DNA of 64,000 nucleotides. Origin: Micromonosporaceae bacterium. Lineage in GTDB: Bacteria; Actinomycetota; Actinomycetes; Mycobacteriales; Micromonosporaceae. Positions 56,718-64,000 of this stretch are shown here, one piece after another. Within the stretch, counting starts at the first letter, position 1. Each line of letters begins with the position of its first letter. The DNA is taken from positions 1 to 64,000 of the forward strand of contig JAHRHA010000001.1 in NCBI GenBank assembly GCA_020027875.1, in the 5' to 3' direction. The notes below the pieces were generated by a model. It had not been told where the DNA came from. It worked only from the letters and a program-made list of their open reading frames with translations, and ran no database searches. A program made the translations under genes and the position numbers.

Positions 56718-58891
56718 GGGGAGCTGGTGGCCTCGGCGCGGGCCACGAGCGAGGCCGGCGGCGTGAACCTGGTTCCGTAGCGCGCGGCAAGCTCCCGTGC
56801 CCTGGCCACGAACCCGGCCACACCGCCCGGATATGTCTCCACAAATTGCAAGACGCCGCCGGTCCAAGCCGGGAAGCCGATGCCGAAGATGGAGCCGATA
56901 TTGGCGTCGGCGGTGCCGGTGAGCACACCCTCGTCGAGGCACCGCACCGACTCAAGAGCCTCGGCGAATAGCATCCGCTCCTTCATCTCGTGGATGTCGA
57001 TCCGCGGCGGCGCCACCGAGCCGAACGCGTCGGCGAGGCCGGGCCAGAGCCGCTTGGCCGACCCATCGCCGGGATAGTCGTAGAACCCTTTGCCCGAGGA
57101 TTTACCACCGCGACCAAATTCGTCGATCATCCGGTCGAGGACAACCTCTCCGGGGTGTATAGGCATCTCGATTCCCGCCTTGCGCGCCTCGATGCGCACC
57201 CTTCGGCCGAGCGTCAGCGTCACCTCGTCGGTCACCGCCAGCGGACCGACGGGGTAGCCGGCTTGCAGCGCGGCCTGCTCCACGCTCGCCGCTGGCACAC
57301 CCTCACCGAGCAGTGCGATGCCCTCCATGACATACGTACCGAAGACACGCGAGGTAAAGAAGCCACGCGAGTCGTTGACGACGATCGGAGTCTTGTCAAT
57401 CTGGCGGACGAGGTCGTAGCCGCGCGCAAGCGCGACGTCCCCGGTCCGGCGGCCCCGCACGATCTCGACGAGCGGCATCTTGTCCACTGGGGAGAAGAAG
57501 TGAAGGCCGACGAATCCGGTGGGATCGGGGACCGCCTCGGCGATCGACGAGATGGGCAGGGAGGATGTGTTGGAGGCGAGCAGGACATCCGGCCCAACGA
57601 TGGTGGCCACCGTGGCAAAGGTCTCCCGCTTCAGCGCGAGGTCTTCGAAGACGGCCTCGATGACGACGTCGCAACCGGCGAGCGCCGCAAGGTTGTTGGC
57701 GGGCGTGATTCTCGCCAGGTGAGCGTTGCGTTTGTCCGCAGTGGAGTGTCCACGTGCGACCGCCTTGTCGAGAAGCTTCCGCGAGTACGTCCGACCGCGC
57801 TCCGCCGCTTCCATGCTCACGTCCACCAGAACGACGTCAAGGCCAACGCGGGCACATGCGTACGCGATACCGGCGCCCATCATTCCCGCGCCGACGACAC
57901 CCACGCGGGTGGCGACGGACTTTTCGATGTCGGCCGGTCGCGAGCCACCCCGGTTGAGGTGACCCAGATCGAAGAAGAATGCCTGCGTCATGTTGCGCTG
58001 CACCGGAGTTCCGACGAGCGAGGCGAACCACCGGCTCTCGATGCGAAGGGCGGTGTCGATGTCGACCGCGGCGCCCTCTACGGCCGCACACATGATCGCG
58101 TGTGGAGCGGGATAGTGCGCGCCCTTGAGCTGCTTGCGCAGGTTGGCCGGGAATGCTGGAAGCATCATCGCGAGGCTTGGATCTTTCGGTCGGCCGCCCG
58201 GCATCTTGTAGCCTGAGCGATCCCAGGGCTGGGTGGCCGCACCGGGATTTGCCTTGATCCACTCAATCGCGCGGGGGAGCAGGTCGTCGCGCGTGGCAAC
58301 CAGGTCGTCCACCAACCCGGCCTGCTTCGCTTGAGTCGGCCGCATCCGCTGGCCCTGCAGGAGCACGTTCATCAGCGCGTCCTGCACGCCGAGCATCCGA
58401 GTGACTCGAACCGTGCCGCCGGCGCCGGGCAGGAGGCCCAGAGTGACCTCCGGCAGGCCGAACCTGACATCCGGCCGGTCCACCGCAATGCGGTGATGGC
58501 AGGCGAGGGCGAGTTCCAGTCCGCCGCCGAGCGCGGTCCCGTTGAGGGCCGCGACCACCGGCTTCCCCAGCCGCTCCAGCCGCCGGAGGAGTCCCTTCAT
58601 CTCCTCTACGACACGAAAAGCCCCGGCCGCCACAGCCTCCGTCCCGGCCGCCTCCCCGTTGTGGGTGGCGGAGACGGCGAAGGTGAGGTCCTTGAGGTCG
58701 GCACCGGCCAGAAAGCCATCCTTCGCGGAGGTCACGACCACTCCGGTGATCGATGCCCGCTCGGACTCCAGTCGCTCCATAGTGGACAACATAGCGGCGG
58801 TGTACCGCGCGTTCATCGTGTTGGTGCCCTGTACCGGGTCGTCGAGGGTGAGCACGACGATCCCGTCTTCGCGATGTTCCCAGCGGATCAC
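56705..58891 (-). CDS. fadB: Fatty-acid oxidation multifunctional enzyme (enoyl-CoA hydratase/3-hydroxyacyl-CoA dehydrogenase)
   Basis: A 728-residue fusion. Residues 1-200 are an enoyl-CoA hydratase (VVAALNGTALGGGLELALACHHRIA, with the GLPEVTLGLLPGAGGTVRV loop carrying the catalytic Glu). From about 330 a 3-hydroxyacyl-CoA dehydrogenase follows (VGVVGAGMMGAGIAYACARVG, ASNTSSLPISSIAEA, GLHFFSPVDKMPLVEIV) with two C-terminal HAD domains. It catalyses the middle two steps of beta-oxidation. ATG 58891 immediately follows the thiolase stop, so the two genes form an operon. Its C-terminus SSPRSR-stop is partly encoded by palindromic element D. Confidence 0.93.
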   Translation of the reverse strand: MIRWEHREDGIVVLTLDDPVQGTNTMNARYTAAMLSTMERLESERASITGVVVTSAKDGFLAGADLKDLTFAVSATHNGEAAGTEAVAAGAFRVVEEMKGLLRRLERLGKPVVAALNGTALGGGLELALACHHRIAVDRPDVRFGLPEVTLGLLPGAGGTVRVTRMLGVQDALMNVLLQGQRMRPTQAKQAGLVDDLVATRDDLLPRAIEWIKANPGAATQPWDRSGYKMPGGRPKDPSLAMMLPAFPANLRKQLKGAHYPAPHAIMCAAVEGAAVDIDTALRIESRWFASLVGTPVQRNMTQAFFFDLGHLNRGGSRPADIEKSVATRVGVVGAGMMGAGIAYACARVGLDVVLVDVSMEAAERGRTYSRKLLDKAVARGHSTADKRNAHLARITPANNLAALAGCDVVIEAVFEDLALKRETFATVATIVGPDVLLASNTSSLPISSIAEAVPDPTGFVGLHFFSPVDKMPLVEIVRGRRTGDVALARGYDLVRQIDKTPIVVNDSRGFFTSRVFGTYVMEGIALLGEGVPAASVEQAALQAGYPVGPLAVTDEVTLTLGRRVRIEARKAGIEMPIHPGEVVLDRMIDEFGRGGKSSGKGFYDYPGDGSAKRLWPGLADAFGSVAPPRIDIHEMKERMLFAEALESVRCLDEGVLTGTADANIGSIFGIGFPAWTGGVLQFVETYPGGVAGFVARARELAARYGTRFTPPASLVARAEATSSPRSR

Positions 58892-60145
58892 TTAGAACCT
58901 CTCAATGATCGTCGCGATGCCCATGCCACCGCCGACGCACAGGGTGGCCATGCCGTAGCGCCCACCGCGCCGCTCGAGTTCGTCCAGCAGCGTGCCCACG
59001 AGCATGGCGCCGGTCGCGCCAAGCGGATGCCCCATCGCGATCGCGCCGCCGTTGACGTTGACGATCTCCGGGTCCAGGTCGAGGTCGTGGATGAAACGCA
59101 GGGGTACGGCCGAGAACGCCTCGTTCACCTCGTACAGCGAGATGTCCCCCACGGTCAGGCCCGCCTTCGCCAAGGCCTTGCGGGCGGCGACTGCCGGACC
59201 GGTGAGCATGATGGTCGGCTCCGCGCCGGTGACTGCCCCGGCCACCACCCGGGCTCGTGGCGTCAGCCCGGCTGCCGCGCCCGCGGCCTCGGTGCCGATG
59301 AGAACCAGCGATGCTCCGTCGACGATGCCGGAGGAGCTGCCCGCCGTGTGCACGTGATCGATGCGATCCAGCCAGTGGTAGCGCTGCAGCGCCACCGCGT
59401 CGAAGCCACCCATCTCACCGATCGCGGCGAACGACGGATCGAGCACCGCGAGTGACTCGGGCGACGCCTCAGGACGGATCGTTTCGTCACGATCGAGGAT
59501 GATCTGGCCGATGCGGTCGCGGACCGCCACCACCGAGCGATCGAAGGCGCCATCCGCCCAGGCCTTGGCGGCCCGCTGATGGGACCGGGCGGCGAACGAG
59601 TCGATGTCGTCGCGGGTAAAGCCCTCCACAGTGGCCAGAAGGTCGGCCGAGATGCCCTGCGGGATGAATCCGGTGACGTAGTTGGACTCCGGGTCCATCG
59701 CCCACGCGCCGCCGTCAGAGCCCATGGGCACGCGCGACATGGACTCGACCCCGCCGGCCAGGATGAGATCATCCCAGCCGGCGCGTACCTTCTGCGCCGC
59801 GGTGTTGACCGCCTCCAGGCCGGAGGCGCAGAACCGGTTCAGCGTTACCCCGGCGACCGTGTCCGGAAGGCCGGCCACGAGCGCGGCTGTCCTGGCGATC
59901 ACCATGCCCTGGTCGCCGAGGGCGGTGACACAGCCGAGGATCAGGTCGTCGATCGTGGCAGGATCAAGATTCGGATACCGGCGCCGCAGCTCGTCGACCA
60001 ATCCCACGACGAGCGAGACCGGCTTGACCTCGTAGAGCGAGCCGCCGGGTTTGCCGTCTTTGCCGGGCTTACCGCGACCTCGTGGGGTCCGGATCGCGTC
60101 GTAGATCAGTGCTTCGTTGATCGCCTTCGGCGCAGGTACGTCCAC
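58892..60145 (-). CDS. fadA: Acetyl-CoA acetyltransferase/3-ketoacyl-CoA thiolase
   Basis: A 417-residue thiolase with all catalytic motifs: [16 protein letters not shown] (nucleophile Cys), [18 protein letters not shown] (His) and [13 protein letters not shown] (second Cys). This contrasts with the truncated thiolase at 35643-37685. GTG 60145 is preferred because TTG 60181 would overlap the ybjN gene. The pair thiolase-fadB completes beta-oxidation together with the nearby FadE. Confidence 0.92.
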   Translation of the reverse strand: MDVPAPKAINEALIYDAIRTPRGRGKPGKDGKPGGSLYEVKPVSLVVGLVDELRRRYPNLDPATIDDLILGCVTALGDQGMVIARTAALVAGLPDTVAGVTLNRFCASGLEAVNTAAQKVRAGWDDLILAGGVESMSRVPMGSDGGAWAMDPESNYVTGFIPQGISADLLATVEGFTRDDIDSFAARSHQRAAKAWADGAFDRSVVAVRDRIGQIILDRDETIRPEASPESLAVLDPSFAAIGEMGGFDAVALQRYHWLDRIDHVHTAGSSSGIVDGASLVLIGTEAAGAAAGLTPRARVVAGAVTGAEPTIMLTGPAVAARKALAKAGLTVGDISLYEVNEAFSAVPLRFIHDLDLDPEIVNVNGGAIAMGHPLGATGAMLVGTLLDELERRGGRYGMATLCVGGGMGIATIIERF

Positions 60146-60164
60146 CTGCGTATTGTTGCCCTCT

Positions 60165-60710
60165 TTACTCGTCGGTAACAACCCCGCCGGCCGGTTGACG
60201 CCCCGAGCTGTCCGGCGCGCTCGGAGCGGCGAAATGGGCGAAGGCCTTGAGGTTCTCCAGCGACTCCCCGCGCGTCACCCGCCAGGCCCACTCCCGTCTG
60301 ATGGCGGAGCCGAACCCGATCTCGAGCATCGGGTCGAACGACTCATCGGCGTAGGTGAGTACCGCGCCGAGCAACCGATCGATCTCCTCGGGTGTGACCG
60401 CATGCAGCGACACCCGACCGACGAGGTAGACGTCGCCAACGGCATCGATTGAGAACGCCACCCCGTACATACGAGCGTTCCGCTGCAGCAGCCAGGCCCA
60501 GAGCGCCTCCCGGTTCTCGTCCGGCTGACGCATCACGAACGCCTCGACGCGGAGCGTGTGGTCGCCCACGACGAGACTGCACACCGTCTTCAGCTTGTGC
60601 GTCCCCGGCAACGTGACCACATAGGACGACTCGCCGGTCCGCTCCCACTCGACCCCACGTGAGTCCAGTGTGGACTCAATGGCCTCCGGAATGGGCGAGT
60701 CATTCACCAC
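60165..60710 (-). CDS. YbjN-domain protein
   Basis: A 181-residue protein with a YbjN/type III secretion chaperone-like fold: [50 protein letters not shown] without the usual acidic site of enzymes. Its function is unknown in the family. It sits directly after mshA with a short overlap (mshA stop at 60704), as in mycobacteria where a homologous gene lies between mshA and gpm1. Start GTG 60710 or 60707. Confidence 0.82.
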   Translation of the reverse strand: MVNDSPIPEAIESTLDSRGVEWERTGESSYVVTLPGTHKLKTVCSLVVGDHTLRVEAFVMRQPDENREALWAWLLQRNARMYGVAFSIDAVGDVYLVGRVSLHAVTPEEIDRLLGAVLTYADESFDPMLEIGFGSAIRREWAWRVTRGESLENLKAFAHFAAPSAPDSSGRQPAGGVVTDE

Positions 60711-62173
60711 GCGGCCATCCCGTCCAGAATAGGAGTGCCGTTGCGACCGGCGGCGCCGTTGCGGCCGGCTGTGCCGTTCAGGGTGGCAGTGCCGGTCAAC
60801 GGGGCAGTGCCGTTCGATGCGACAACGCCGCTCAGGGCCGCGAATCGGGTCTCACGTTGGGTGATGACCGAGGAGCGATAGACGGCGAGCAGCCCGAGCG
60901 CCGTCCGGTCCCACGAGAAGTCACGGGCATGGGCGACCGCGCCCCGCACCAGCGCGGCGCGCCGGTCGGGCTCCTCGAGCAGCCCACCGAGCACCCTCGC
61001 CCATTCCGCCGGGTCGTGCCCATCGACCAGCGCACCCGAGACCCCGTCGCGGACGGCGGTCACCAGCCCACCCACGGCGGCCGCGACCACCGGCGTACCG
61101 CACGCCTGAGCCTCGAGCGCGACCAGCCCGAACGACTCGTTGTGGCTGGGCACCGCGACTAGGTCCGCGGCCCGGTAGAGGTCGGGCAGATCGGGGCCGG
61201 CGAGAGGCGGTAGGAAGCGCACCGAATCGGCGATGCCCAGCGACGATGCCAACTCCATCAGCGCGGTGGGCCGATCGAGGCCCGATCCGCTGGGGCCACC
61301 CACGATCACCGTGGTCAACCGGCGCGCCACGTCCGGTGAGCGTCGGTGCAGGTCCGCGGCCGCCCGTAGCAGGACATCGGGGGCCTTGAGCGGCTGGATG
61401 CGGCCAACGAACGCGACCACGTATCCGTCCGGTGGCAGGCCGAGCCGGCGCCGGGCGGCAGTCCTGGCCGCCGGTTCGAGCCCGGCGACGGGCGGGACGA
61501 AGCGGTCCAGGTCCACGCCCGGTTCGACGACCACCACCCGTTCGGGATCGGCGCCGTACAGGTTGACCAGCTCACGGGCCTCGCTGGGGGTGTTCGCGAC
61601 CAACCGGTCCGCCTCGGCCGTCACCTGCTGCTCTCCGATGATCCGGGCGCGCGGTTCGGGTCGATCCCCGTCCGCCAGGAGCGCATTCTTGACCTTGGCA
61701 AGGGTATGGGCGGTGTGTACCAAGGGCACCCCCCAGCGATCTTTGGCGAGCCAACCCACCTGCCCTGACAACCAGTAGTGCGAATGGATCACGTCGTAGA
61801 AGCCCGGCGGTCGGGCCGCCTCCGCCCGCATGACCCCATGGGTGAAGGCGCACAGCTGGGCCGGCAGATCCTCCTTGGCGAGCCCCTCGAACGGGCCGGA
61901 AATTACGTGCCGGACGCGCACACCTGGCGCCATCTCCACGCTGGATGGCAGGTCACTGGAGGTTGCGCGAGTAAAGACCTCGATCTCCACGCCCGACTCG
62001 GCCAGGCGCCGCGCGACCTCCACGATGTAGACGTTCATGCCGCCCGCGTCCCCGGTACCGGGCTGGTCGAGCGGCGAGGTGTGGACCGAGAGGATGGCCA
62101 CCCGTCGGACCGGGCGATGGCGGACCTGGCAGGGAATAGCGCTGCCGCCCGGCGATCTCGTCCAACGCCCCAC
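60704..62173 (-). CDS. mshA: D-inositol-3-phosphate glycosyltransferase (mycothiol synthesis)
   Basis: A 489-residue GT4 enzyme that transfers N-acetylglucosamine to inositol-3-phosphate, the first step of mycothiol biosynthesis. Motifs: [42 protein letters not shown], and the donor-site [22 protein letters not shown]. The C-terminus carries a low-complexity run rich in NGTA repeats (about 40 residues). GTG 62173 has AAGGAG 6 bp upstream; a longer reading to 62329 lacks one. The presence of mshA marks the organism as an actinobacterium. Confidence 0.92.
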   Translation of the reverse strand: MGRWTRSPGGSAIPCQVRHRPVRRVAILSVHTSPLDQPGTGDAGGMNVYIVEVARRLAESGVEIEVFTRATSSDLPSSVEMAPGVRVRHVISGPFEGLAKEDLPAQLCAFTHGVMRAEAARPPGFYDVIHSHYWLSGQVGWLAKDRWGVPLVHTAHTLAKVKNALLADGDRPEPRARIIGEQQVTAEADRLVANTPSEARELVNLYGADPERVVVVEPGVDLDRFVPPVAGLEPAARTAARRRLGLPPDGYVVAFVGRIQPLKAPDVLLRAAADLHRRSPDVARRLTTVIVGGPSGSGLDRPTALMELASSLGIADSVRFLPPLAGPDLPDLYRAADLVAVPSHNESFGLVALEAQACGTPVVAAAVGGLVTAVRDGVSGALVDGHDPAEWARVLGGLLEEPDRRAALVRGAVAHARDFSWDRTALGLLAVYRSSVITQRETRFAALSGVVASNGTAPLTGTATLNGTAGRNGAAGRNGTPILDGMAAW

Positions 62174-62313
62174 GCCAGCTCCTTCGGCTACAAATCTGGC
62201 ACACGCGAAGACGCGGCCATTCGGGATCAACCCGATCTCCGCCTGACATCTTCCCGTAACAACGACGCAGGAAGGCGTCGATGTGACGAAGATCGGCGTG
62301 GGAGGATCGCCGC

Positions 62314-63084
62314 GTGACCGGATCAGCACAACAACGGGGAGTGGCAGTCGTCACCGGAGCCTCCAGTGGGATCGGGGCAGCGACCGCGCGCCGCCTCGCC
62401 GCAGAGGGCTTCCACGTAGTAGCCGCCGCCCGCCGGGCGGATCGGCTGACGGCGCTCGCCAAGGAGATCGGCGGGACCGCCGTGAATTGCGACGTCACGG
62501 CTGACCCGGACGTGGCTGCGCTGCGCGACGCGGTCCGAGAACTGGGCGCCCCGATGACGCTCCTGGTCAATAACGCCGGCGGAGCGCATGGCCTGGACCC
62601 GATCGAGTCCGCGAGTGTCGTTGACTGGCAGTGGATGTACGAGGTCAACGTGGTGGGCACGCTCCGGGTGACCAAGGTGCTGCTGCCGGAGCTCGAACGA
62701 AGCGGAGCGGGCACAGTCGTCGTCATGGGCTCGACCGCTGGACTCATCGTGTATGAAGGCGGCGGAGGTTATGCCGCCGCCAAACACGCGCAGACGGCGC
62801 TTGCCGAGACGCTCCGGCTGGAGCTGTCCGGGCGGCCGATCAGGGTCATCGAGATCGACCCCGGCATGGTGCGCACCGACGAGTTCGGCTTGGTGCGTTT
62901 CGGTGGAGATGCCGTGCGCGCCGCTGCCCCGTACGCCGGGGTGGCCGAACCGCTGGTCGCCGACGACATCGCTGACTGTGTGGCCTGGGTCGCCACCCGC
63001 CCGCACCACGTGAACGTGGATCGGCTGGTGGTCCGGCCGCTGGCCCAGGCCGCCCAGCACAAGGTCCACCGGGTCTTCCCGTAG
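62314..63084 (+). CDS. Short-chain dehydrogenase/reductase
   Basis: A 256-residue SDR. Motifs: cofactor loop [26 protein letters not shown], the catalytic Tyr-x-x-x-Lys in [13 protein letters not shown], and Ser in VMGSTAG. It is an NADP-type enzyme judging by the basic residues after strand 2 (AARRADRL). The start is GTG 62314. It is divergent from mshA with a 140-bp shared promoter region. In mycobacteria a homologous SDR lies between murB and mshA. Substrate unknown. Confidence 0.9.
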   Translation: MTGSAQQRGVAVVTGASSGIGAATARRLAAEGFHVVAAARRADRLTALAKEIGGTAVNCDVTADPDVAALRDAVRELGAPMTLLVNNAGGAHGLDPIESASVVDWQWMYEVNVVGTLRVTKVLLPELERSGAGTVVVMGSTAGLIVYEGGGGYAAAKHAQTALAETLRLELSGRPIRVIEIDPGMVRTDEFGLVRFGGDAVRAAAPYAGVAEPLVADDIADCVAWVATRPHHVNVDRLVVRPLAQAAQHKVHRVFP

Positions 63085-63181
63085 CCGCCCCCGACCGGGC
63101 CGAAGCCGGGTGCAGTCAAGCCACCACATGATGCGGATGTTTGCCCCGCTGGTGAACTCTGCCCGCTAACGGACCGGCGCG

Positions 63182-64000
63182 TCAGAGGGCACAGCCGACG
63201 AAAACCGGCTCCGGGTGCAAATCCACGTCGAAGACCTTTCGCACCCCGTCGCGGATCTCGCGAGCCAGGGCGAGCAGGGCGACCGTTGTACCCGTACCCC
63301 GGTTTGTCAACGCGAGGGTGTGCTTCCCTGATACCGCCACTCCGCGGTGACCCCCGGTGTACCCCTTCCCGAATCCGGCCCGCTCAATCAGCCAGGCCGC
63401 ACTCACCTTGACCGAGCCGTCCTCGGCGGGCCAAGCGGCTGGGTCCACCCCCGTGACTTCGGCGGCGCGGGCGCGCAGCGCGGCGAAGCCGGCCCCGTCA
63501 AGTACGGGGTTGGTGAAGAAGGAACCCACCGAGTAGGTGTCCGGGTCGACCGGATCCAGCACCATCCCCTTGCGGCCGCGCAGAGACAGGACCGCGGTGC
63601 GGACCTCCGCGAGCGGCGCTCGAGCGCCCGGGTCAACATCGAGTGCACGGGCCAGCTCGGAATAGCGCAGCGGTGGGGAGAGTGCCGCCGGCTTGAGGCG
63701 GAAGGTAACCGCGAGGACGACATAGCGATCGTTGTGCCGGAAAAGACTGGTGCGGTAGGCGAAACGGCACTCCGTGGGCGCCATGTCCCGGGCGGCGTTG
63801 GCGGAGCGGTCGAAGACCCGCACGGCCGCAATGGTCTCCGCTACCTCCTGGCCGTAGGCGCCGACATTCTGGATCGGCGTCGCACCGGCCGAGCCTGGTA
63901 TGCCGGAGAGGCACTCAATGCCGGCGAGCCCCTCGGCCACGGCGAGTGCCACGACGTCGTCCCACGGCTGCCCGGCCTCGACGGTGACCAGGACGTCGCC
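63182..64000 (-). CDS. murB: UDP-N-acetylmuramate dehydrogenase MurB (partial, 5' end outside window)
   Basis: The frame runs off the right edge; 272 codons are present. Flavoenzyme motifs include GIECLSGIPGSAGATPIQNVGAYGQEV, the ECRFAYRTSLFR block and VGSFFTNPV, where the catalytic Ser of the type I family is expected. It reduces UDP-GlcNAc-enolpyruvate to UDP-MurNAc in peptidoglycan synthesis. The upstream part, including the FAD-binding N-terminus, is missing. The position next to the SDR and mshA matches mycobacterial synteny. Confidence 0.93.
   Translation of the reverse strand, partial: GDVLVTVEAGQPWDDVVALAVAEGLAGIECLSGIPGSAGATPIQNVGAYGQEVAETIAAVRVFDRSANAARDMAPTECRFAYRTSLFRHNDRYVVLAVTFRLKPAALSPPLRYSELARALDVDPGARAPLAEVRTAVLSLRGRKGMVLDPVDPDTYSVGSFFTNPVLDGAGFAALRARAAEVTGVDPAAWPAEDGSVKVSAAWLIERAGFGKGYTGGHRGVAVSGKHTLALTNRGTGTTVALLALAREIRDGVRKVFDVDLHPEPVFVGCAL

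Overview
The window is 64 kb of high-GC actinobacterial chromosome. Dense gene packing, ATGA/GTGA stop-start overlaps, frequent GTG/TTG starts, a mycothiol glycosyltransferase (mshA) and the order murB - SDR - mshA - ybjN - ... - gpm all point to Actinobacteria. The overall style is closest to Micromonosporaceae (inference, not tested). I see no rRNA, tRNA, CRISPR array, prophage or complete insertion sequence.

Layout. 1-9250: tail of a NarL-type regulator, an isoprenylcysteine-methyltransferase-like protein, a glycosyltransferase, three membrane proteins (two of them paralogues) and a tightly coupled four-gene two-component locus (receiver-only regulator, kinase 1, kinase 2, NarL regulator). 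9250-10917: small accessory patch with gene debris and a Phd/PIN toxin-antitoxin pair. 10918-18841: DUF6220-like protein coupled to a membrane-anchored multicopper oxidase, a glycogen-debranching-type protein, a glucose dehydrogenase-like enzyme and an ABC exporter. 18926-30487: polyamine uptake and catabolism (potABCD, FAD oxidoreductase, aminobutyraldehyde dehydrogenase, class III aminotransferase, methylmalonate-semialdehyde dehydrogenase, MocR regulator). 30597-38725: small acidic protein, hotdog protein, ABC-ATPase remnant, serine dehydratase, PspC, DUF4230, CDP-alcohol transferase, a thiolase-NUDIX fusion and a Gfo/Idh/MocA oxidoreductase. 38732-41592: phosphate transport and polyphosphate (Pit, DUF47, PPK2). 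41711-43250: ECF41-type sigma factor with its carboxymuconolactone-decarboxylase-like partner. 43351-49567: DUF402, truncated Uma2, DinG helicase, AI-2E permease, GroES-like protein, PrsW protease. 49691-53706: zinc operon (znuA, znuC, znuB, SmtB-type regulator, Zur) and a membrane protein. 53790-64000: beta-oxidation (FadE, FadB, thiolase), gpm, ybjN, mshA, SDR and the 3' part of murB.

The most unusual item is the two-component locus. Kinase 1 (4463-6574) has an intact ATP-binding domain, but the phospho-acceptor His is replaced by Arg517. Kinase 2 (6571-8619) keeps that His (His502) but has a ruined ATP-binding domain. The two genes overlap by 4 bases, so they probably form an obligate heterodimer in which one subunit phosphorylates the other. 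The two paralogous membrane proteins next door carry nearly identical palindromic sites upstream and are candidate targets.

Other points of interest are a dispersed ~70-bp palindromic element (four copies) that supplies stop codons to flanking genes, a thiolase-NUDIX fusion lacking the thiolase C-terminal catalytic Cys, an ECF41-type promoter match, a triple 11-bp PHO-box-like repeat, a 38-bp inverted-repeat operator in the polyamine region and several gene remnants.
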